From: Brachypterus glaber | Taxonomy: Eukaryota; Arthropoda; Insecta; Coleoptera; Kateretidae | Assembly (NCBI GenBank): GCA_958510825.1 | Contig: OY294047.1 | Coordinates: 37,669,747-37,733,746, forward strand | DNA length: 64,000 nt | Direction: 5' to 3' | In this document: in pieces, positions 57,706 through 64,000 of the stretch | Numbering within the stretch: position 1 is the first letter of the stretch | Layout of the letters: each line of letters opens with the position of its first letter | Notes under the pieces: model-generated | Told to the model about the DNA's origin: nothing | Seen by the model: the letters and a program-made list of their open reading frames with translations, nothing else | Databases searched by the model: none | Made by a program: the position numbers and the translations under genes

Positions 57706-60700
57706 GGGTGTAAACTCTCTAACTCCATTTTTACATGAGATATTGACTTGCGGTTTATTGAATATTGTTTCTTATCGTATTCCGAAGAGCTGATTAGATT
57801 TTGGGGGTAAACGATTGGGGGTAAGGGGGTAAAAATAGGGTAAAACTCCTATTTTTAGCGTTTTTTGTTTATAATTAAGGCAATTATTATTGTATTTGGT
57901 TAATTTAGCACTTATATAAAAGATAATTTAAAATTGGTCAAAAAATGTTATAAACAACATTTTCCTAAAACGCACTGTTTTCGAGATATTGGCGTTTAAA
58001 GCAGTAAAAGGTTTTTTTAGCATATCTCACATATTTATAACCCGATTTCGAAAAATTATATTTTAAATAAAAGCTCTTTTTAAGCCCTATAAAAAAAATT
58101 TTATATACCGTTTTTTGCTAGAATATAATGTTTTAAAGATACAGAATTTAAAATCAAACAAAACACCTAGTTTGAAATTTGCAAACTAGATGGCTCTAGT
58201 GTACAATAGTGCCGATGTTTTGACAGGGTGCTTGCAACGTTTCATCTAGTTTTTTTTTCTTACTGATTAATTACTAATTCCTTACCTGATTGGCGGCTAG
58301 TTCATAAGACATAAAACTCATAAGTGTCGAGACGGTTTCAAATCCAGCAAAAAAGAATATCAGAGCCTGTGCTGTAATGTCATCATCAGTAATTTCTTTT
58401 TTGGTTGCTTTTGCTTTGCCTATATCACATTCTTGTACTGTGGCAAACCCTAAATTAAAAATACTAGCTAAAAGTTTTCTATTTTTTATTGTATTATAAG
58501 CCTGAAAATACTATAACAATACTGCACATTACCTCAACAGATTTTTAATTTATGCCGGGGGTAATGAAAGTAAATAAAGGTATTTTCATGAATGAAAAAA
58601 AAAAACATATTAGTCTGCCATATTGGATCAGCCGCTTTTTTAAAATCGTTAAAATTAAATTGGACAATGTATTTGTAATCAGCCAACTCAAGAATCCGTA
58701 TGTGACCAATTTAAGTGATATGTCACCAAAATTTTGCATATGCGTCTTACATATTGGATCCGCAATTTTGTTAATGTTAAATTAGACACTAGATTCGTCA
58801 AGCAACCACAAAAACCCAAATTTTTAAATAAACTAAACCGGCTAAAGGTTCATATAATGGTTTGGGTCCGTGACATTTTGAATGTTTGTTACTGTACACC
58901 CTAAATTGTGGCGATTTGCCTTTTAGGAACAAGTGAACAAATAACAGTGACCACATCAATAGCATGCTTTTATATCTATCTATCTAACGTTTTATTTGAA
59001 TATTAGCACCATACACAGTGCTGACGATTCTCAAAAAGGATGAAATGGTACTATTCACTGTTTCCTGTCGTTTCTTAAAAATAGAGTTTATTTTTAAGTT
59101 CAGTTTTTTTTTCGACTTTTGTCGATTTTCCACCTGTGTGAGGATAATTTTAATTGTATACCGGCTGAGTTTTATTTCTCTCCACCCCCAAAATTAATAT
59201 TAATCTTCATTCGATAAAAACGAAACTTGGACGATTTATATAATTTTACATTAGCTATAAAATGACGAATTTAATTTTTTTGTTTCACTTCCGGTTTCTC
59301 CGGAAGTGGCATAAATATGTTTTTTTTTTAATGGAAGACCCTGTATTTTTTACATTTTTTAATTCAGCCGAAAATTCTATGTACAAAAAACTGTTTTTTT
59401 TTTACTTTTTTTTTTCGTTTTCGTTTTTTTATATAAAAACGAGATACACATAATTTACCTTATTTTTACTTACTTAATCTTTAAAGTAAATCATGAATTT
59501 GGTATAAGAAAAATAGCGAAAAAATACTGTACAAATAAAGTTTAATAAAAAATAGGAGTTCAGGGAAATAAACTTATTTTAATTCCCTGTCACTGATCAA
59601 AATTTTATTTTAATATTAGTTTTATATTTTTTTACGCTTAAGTGGTACAAACAAGTTAAATTATGTATCTCGTTTTTATACGATAAAAATTAAATGGGAA
59701 AAAAAAACAACAATTTTTTCTATAAATAGAATTATCGGCTGAATTCATAAATGAAAAAATCACAGGGTCTTCAATTTAAAAAATATATATTTATACCACT
59801 TCCGGAAAAACCGGAAGTGAAACAAAAAAAATTAAATCCGCCATTTTATAGCCAATGTAAAATTATATAAATCACCCAAGTCTCGTTTTTATCGAATGAA
59901 GATTAATCTTAATTTTGGGGGTGGACATAAATAAAACTCACCCAGTATACGACTAAATATTAAAGTCTGTGTTTATTTTAAACTACGTTAATATATTTTA
60001 TTCACAAGCATACAGAAAAAACGTTCTTTATACGCATTATAAAAAGTTGAAAATCTATCATGTTTGTCTTTTTTTTTTTAACTTTAATAAAGCTTCTCTT
60101 ATCTAACCTAGGTTAGATATGAATTCATAACTAACCTCTTTTTTGGTTTTTGGTTATACCTCAAAGATGGCGAAGCTCTCGCCTTGTCTGTAAACAGTTG
60201 TAGTTTGCGAATAAAATAACCTAACATTTTTGTTTATTTCTACGAAAAACAATAAAAATTAATATTTATTTTTATATTATATGGTTCATACCGAGACTAA
60301 TAATAGGAAATAACAACGAGCCACTTATTTAAATTATTATCTAGTTGAAATTTATAGTGACGTTATAAATCTGCAAAATTTCTGCATAAGATCATTTAAA
60401 ATGGTGAATTTTACGATGTAATGTGTTATTTATTTATGCTTATGAATAAAATTCTGTTCTAACCGCATAAGAAAATTACATTTCCAACTCTCGAGTTGGA
60501 AATGTTCTATTTTCTTAGGTTAGAAATATACTATTAATACCTGTATCCGTTGGTGCATCGCTCTCTTCTTGTTTATCAATTCCTTTTCTGGCTTCGAGCA
60601 ATAATTGTATCATATCGTTCCTAACAATTCCTTTAGTTTCTCTCTCGTTGATATTGTTTTTAATTAAGTTCCTGAAGAATGAAGTAAGTGCTTCGCTAAA

Positions 60701-63627
60701 TATTTTTAATCTGAAAGTCTGAAATAAAAAAACAGGAATTCCAGTACCGGGATTAGGTTTAATTCCGGCAGTTTCTGTGATTTCACGAAATTGGTCGAAG
60801 AAGTGCAGGGATTAGGTTAGGCAAATTCTTGCGCAGAAATGTGATTGCGACTATTTGTAAAATTTGTTTTTTGACTTTTTAGCCAAATTATTCATCGGAA
60901 AATAAAACTGGTTCTAAGCAAAGTTATAGCTCTTGAAATTCTCTTTAATTTTCATATATTGTGAATTTTTATAGATATTTTGGTACGGTTACAGAGGGCG
61001 CTGAAAGTCCAGTTGCACCACGCTCGAAATGTACGAAAATATCTATGAAAATTTATAATATATAAAAATTATAGAGAATTTCAAGAGCTACAACTTTGCT
61101 TAGAACCAGTTTTCTTAAAACTACGGCTATCTCTGATGAATAATTTGGCTGAAAAATAAAAAAACAATTTCACCCCCAACATGGCCATTTTTGAACATAA
61201 CTCGTGTATTATTAATACAATGAATAAACTGTTGCGAATTTCCTCCTTAAACAACTGGTACATGCATTTTTATCGTACGATGCATATTTACTGAGATAAC
61301 CGCAGTCACCCCTAAAATTCAATATGGCGGATAGGCCTTTATGCAAATCACCCGGTTGAAAACTAACAGGAGTTTCCGTTACCATCCACTACTACCCTTT
61401 AATATATCAGCCCGTGTAAATATTTTGCAATTTACAACCTTAATTTGAGTGGACTCTAGCTTCTTTTACCTTTGCAATAAAAGGACAGAACATAAGCAAA
61501 AACATCTTAAGATTCCTCCAAATTCCGGTAAAATTGGTGGCTTCTTTACCCATTAAATAAAATTCATTGTTTCCTTCTCTTAAAGAATCTACTTGTATTC
61601 CAAAAGCACATGTGGCAATGACGTCATTAGCGTATCTTGTAAAAACATCTTTTAGTTCCACGGTAATAATTTCTTCATTTTGGATTTTAAAGTAGTTGAC
61701 GAATTTTTCGGCAGCTTCGGACATTAGGTGAAACATTGCCTTCATTTTACTACTGGTAAAAGAAGGACTTAAATTTGCTCGCATTTCTCGCCATTCTTGT
61801 CCTAAAACATAATTATTAAAAATACATTTTTGAAAGAGTTATTAACTGCTGCTAAAGTGATTGTTAGAATTATCTGATTGCTAAGTTAACTGTGCACAGT
61901 TAATAATATTATTATAGTTATTAACCCTTCGTTAGGCGCGCTTGTTTTAGTTACGAGATTAGTCGCGTGGTCTACACTTAGACCATTTTATTTTTTGTTT
62001 AAAAAAAAACACATTTATATTTTTAAAAACCAAATATCTTATGTTATTTATTTGGTTGTATCTAAAAGTTATTTACATATTTTTTTTTAAATTATTATTG
62101 TTTTAGTAAGTGATAAGGGTAAAAGAAAAATGATATACAATTCTAACATATATTTTACATATGTACGGTAATTTGTAAAAAAAAAATAAAAATAACTTAA
62201 CAAACTTTCTGAAACTAAAACATTTGTTTTTTTTAACATGTACGATTATAAAAAAATAAAAAATACCTAAATTAAAAGAAAAAAATATTATAAAATTTGA
62301 CTCGAAATCATGCAATATTTTAGTAACTCATGCGCCTTGTAGATGTGCTCTTTGCAATCGTAGTTATGATATTTTGAGAATTTTTTTTTTCGATTTATTT
62401 TCCCTTTTTAGGCACATTTAGTGTCTAAAGTAATTTTTAGTTTTATAGAACAGAAAATTACCTTATTTATCAAAAACATTACGTATGGGCTCTTTCATGC
62501 CCAAAAAGACTCGTGCCAGTGTCTTCCTATAAACCGCTATTTTTTTTTGGTGGTAAAGACATATTGTATCTTTAATTTATCTTTAAACTAATAAACTAAC
62601 CTTGAAAAACAATATTCACAAAAAGAAACCACAAAATAAAAAAATGCAAAAATAAAAAAGGTAACGTGGTTAGTCGCGCGGTCTACAATTGTAGACCAGG
62701 CAGGTTTCAATATGAATAAAAACAATATTATACCCATTCAAAGTGTGAATTATTACTGATCTAATAGATTGATGCATAATGCACAGCTACTCGAAGGGGC
62801 TCAAGCGTAAACACTCCGTGTAAAAAGTTACCCAGCTAAAAAAAAGCATGGTCTACGATCGTAGATTAACGAAGGGTTAACTTAATTCTGCCCTTGGAAG
62901 CATATACACGGTGTTTTTGAAATAGGGTGCAAAATTTTAAGCTGAGATTCTACATCATAAAATATGAAAAAAGTTCGTAAAAATATGTAAAAAATGCGTA
63001 GTAAGCAAGTTAATAACTTTAAAAGTGGTTAAAAAAATCGGTTTTTATTTAACAACTCAGAAACACTTTGAGATATAGCAACGAGGTTTTGCACATTTTT
63101 TACCTACGTTTTATTATAAGATTCACTTTCAGATACCTCAAAAACCCCAATATACAAATTTTCACGAAAACTAGCCCCAGAATCTCAGGGGTGGAATTAG
63201 AAAAAAATTATTATCAGATTCAGTTTCGCCACCCCCAAAATTCTCCTATTTACCAATAACTCTAATATACAGGGTTATTCAGAAAAATTTAAGAGGTTTC
63301 TACGTTAAAAAATATGAAAAAAAGTTCCTGTAGGGGGTGTTCCGGAAATGAGCCCTAAGGGAGGGAGCTAAGACCCTCCTAGGGGTACATCCAGAAAGTA
63401 GTTTTTAATTAATATTTCTGGAACTTTTTGATTTCATAAATCCATTTTTTTTAATGTGTTTACCTTTCAGAGCTACAAGGTTTTTAGCTAACAATGGCTC
63501 GACATCTGGAGACACCATTACCCTGCGATGAAGAAAATGGTCAAAATCCTTTACTGTAACCTGCTTGATCAAATCAGGGTCTCTTATAACCAGATCTGGA
63601 ATTTGGAAGGAATACGTTCCACTATAT
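53271..63627 (-). CDS. CYP9-family cytochrome P450, 5' exon outside window (gene B)
   Basis: Tandem paralog of gene A, same strand. Visible exons in coding order: 63627-63464, 61801-61470, 60718-60541, 58449-58286, 55105-54994 and 53707-53271 (TAG at 53273-53271). Sizes are 164, 332, 178, 164, 112 and 437 nt; the first five equal gene A exons 2 to 6 exactly and the last is one codon longer. All boundaries are GT/AG and the frame is open (461 complete residues after the split Arg codon). The anchor exon must lie beyond position 64000. Motifs present: WREMR in the C-helix, AGFETVS in the I-helix, ECLR (ExxR), PERF, and heme loop FGSGPRNCIG. Exon 5 matches gene A at 49 of 55 residues. It has the same family role, a microsomal monooxygenase with unknown substrate. 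Introns are longer than in gene A (up to 2.8 kb) and carry different transposable elements. Confidence 0.92.
53937..54640 (+). mobile_element. (GTCY)-bearing TIR family in gene B intron 6
   Basis: CCCATTTTGAAAATTTTCAA at the start and AAATGAGAAAGC at the end. A GTCGGTAGGTCGGTCGATCA tract is at 54076-54122. The right half contains three tandem units of about 95 bp (CTGATAATAAAAAA, CTCCACCCCC, GGGGTAGTTTTTGTG) at 54305-54600. Confidence 0.75.
54780..54960. repeat. G-rich terminal-type sequence in gene B intron 6
   Basis: Runs GGGGGGGGGGGG, GGGGGG, GGGGG, GGGGG and GGGG on the plus strand within 110 bp could form G-quadruplexes. The end GGACGTAATTCTTGAACAGC resembles a terminal motif I recall from many arthropod repeats. 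Confidence 0.55.
56026..56112. repeat. Perfect palindrome, 41-bp arms, gene B intron 5
   Basis: TTATATAAACATGTTTTTGT starts the left arm (56026-56066). The right arm (56072-56112) is its exact inverse, with a 5-nt loop. No mismatch, so it is very recent or maintained. Confidence 0.95.
56358..56504. mobile_element. MITE in gene B intron 5, copy 2 of 30724-30868
   Basis: Shares GTGATTGG, TTGATGTGCCG, CTTGTAAGCCAATCAC, and CAAGCTTCTGGATAGGCCTT with copy 1. Confidence 0.7.
57460..58235. mobile_element. (GTCT)n-containing repeat in gene B intron 5
   Basis: Bounded by a CATCGGCACTTAGTGC hairpin at the left and AGTGCCGATGTTTTGACAGG at the right. The interior has CCATTCTGAGTCGAAATCAG, the microsatellite, then conserved text such as GAGATATTGACTTGCGG. 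GTCY microsatellites inside interspersed elements are typical of Helitron-like and mini-me-type repeats; no Helitron end was identified. Confidence 0.5.
57615..57706. repeat. (GTCT)n microsatellite
   Basis: About 22 uninterrupted tetramers after GCGTCC. Confidence 0.97.
59155..59950. mobile_element. Foldback in gene B intron 4
   Basis: GTATACCGGCTGAGTTTTAT at the left and its near inverse at the right. The arms share CACCCCCAAAATTAATATTA, TCATTCGATAAAAACGA, and CACTTCCGGTTTCTCCGGAA, with a centre near 59560. Short frames here are incidental. Confidence 0.8.
59995..60535. mobile_element. MITE family M, copy 3, abutting the exon 4 donor of gene B
   Basis: Begins TATTTTATTCACAAGCATAC and ends with the near-palindrome ACATTTCCAACTCTCGAGTT and TTAGGTTAGAAATATACTATT. 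Family similarity reaches 60535; the donor GT of exon 4 is 60540-60539, so the element starts at about intron base 5 or 6. Confidence 0.8.
60881..61150. mobile_element. Foldback in gene B intron 3
   Basis: AGCCAAATTATTCATC and its inverse at the ends. The arms share AAACTGGTTCTAAGCAAAGT, AGCTCTTGAAATTCTCT and TAGATATTTT around a GC-richer centre near 61015. Confidence 0.8.
61925..62876. mobile_element. piggyBac-like non-autonomous element in gene B intron 2
   Basis: TTAA flanks both ends (61921-61924, 62877-62880). The TIRs are CCCTTCGTTA and TAACGAAGGG, perfect over 10 bp. TTAA target plus CCC-starting TIR is the piggyBac signature. Subterminal GGTCTACA and TGTAGACC-type words recur (near 61969, 62690 and 62850). 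No transposase. Confidence 0.8.
62906..63060 (+). mobile_element. GGTGATTCTACAT-family fragment in gene B intron 2
   Basis: ACGGTGTTTTTGAAATAGGG, GATTCTACATCATAAAATAT and AAAAATCGGTTTTTATTTAA match the left end of 50275-51455. Confidence 0.7.
63118..63230 (-). mobile_element. Fragment of the (GTCY)-family right half
   Basis: In inverse orientation, AAAACCCCAATATACAAATT and CAGGGGTGGAATTAGAAA match the 54305-54600 units. Confidence 0.5.
63268..63430 (+). mobile_element. GGTGATTCTACAT-family fragment next to the gene B exon 2 donor
   Basis: TACAGGGTTATTCAGAAA, GAAATGAGCCCTAAGGGA and CCTCCTAGGGGTACATC match 24995-25135. It ends about 33 bp inside intron 2 from the exon 2 donor. Confidence 0.7.
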
Positions 63628-63744
63628 CTAAAATAAACATACATAAACTATAGCTTTTTAAATTGAGTAGCCTTATTTTATTTAAAAGTTCTGCCTTTGA
63701 GGAAGGAGGCTATTAGCTTTTTGATGCCTGGGGGGAGAGGTCAA

Positions 63745-64000
63745 TAATACAGGGTGTTCCCTAATATCATGTCACTATTAAAGGAGTTAATTACTTATAT
63801 AAACATGTCTAAAAATGTGTCGTAAGGGAGTTACGCCCCTTTGAAAGGGGCTAAAAAAATCGGTTTTTATTTAATAACTCTGGAACCCTTTGATATATAG
63901 CAACGACGTTTTGCTTGGGAACTAAACTTACTAAGGCCCATCGTCATATGCTATTTTTATGTACTTATTTTAATCAGGGGTGTGCGAAATGGGGGGTTCT
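63745..64000 (+). mobile_element. GGTGATTCTACAT-family copy running off the window (gene B intron 1)
   Basis: ACAGGGTGTTCCCTAATATC at the start, then GGGAGTTACGCCCCTTTGAA, AATCGGTTTTTATTTAATAA, and AGGGGTGTGCGAAATGGGG at the edge. Confidence 0.75.

Overview
This is a repeat-laden, AT-rich eukaryotic window from an insect, most probably a beetle. The evidence is a tandem pair of spliced CYP9-type cytochrome P450 genes, a Penelope-like retroelement, hAT- and piggyBac-type DNA elements, and dozens of foldback and miniature inverted-repeat elements. It is not bacterial; there are no operons, rRNAs or CRISPR arrays. One assembly gap of 200 N lies at 42200-42399.

The only host protein-coding genes I can support are two P450 paralogs on the minus strand. 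Gene A (29411-37290) can be followed through seven exons to a full 527-residue open frame. Gene B (53271-63627, continuing past the right edge) shows the matching exons 2 to 7. Internal exon lengths and phases are identical in the two genes (164, 332, 178, 164 and 112 nt), so they arose by tandem duplication. The first half of exon 5 is nearly identical between them, which suggests recent gene conversion. Both keep the C-helix WxxxR, the I-helix AGF(D/E)T, ExxR, PERF and the heme Cys loop, so both look functional as monooxygenases.

Layout. 1-29 kb is gene-free repeat territory: satellite-like tracts (1.7-2.5 kb), a 5'-truncated Penelope-like element with inverted pseudo-LTRs and a hammerhead-ribozyme-like motif (3.1-4.8 kb), a TTAA-flanked element with a nested foldback (5.1-6.5 kb), a foldback nest (7.9-8.8 kb), a tRNA-derived SINE (9 kb), further inverted-repeat elements, a 21-bp minisatellite (24.3 kb) and an element nested within another (26.5-27.7 kb). 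29-37 kb is gene A, its introns filled with TIR and foldback elements. 37-53 kb is intergenic: foldbacks, a (GTCY)-bearing TIR family, a 1.85-kb element made of repeated subterminal modules (44-46 kb), a decayed hAT element with 8-bp target duplication and a nested insertion (47.5-49 kb), a cluster of one inverted-repeat family (49.3-51.7 kb), and an unusually GC-rich patch ending in a consensus splice donor (51.9-52.2 kb). 53-64 kb is gene B, with a piggyBac-like TTAA element in intron 2 and a MITE that ends at the fifth or sixth base of intron 4.

I see no new multi-gene biological system. The most interesting signals are the ribozyme-like motif of the Penelope element, MITE ends placed at P450 5' splice sites, the gene-conversion tract, and the modular 44-46 kb repeat. 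All family names come from motif recognition by eye; no database search was possible.
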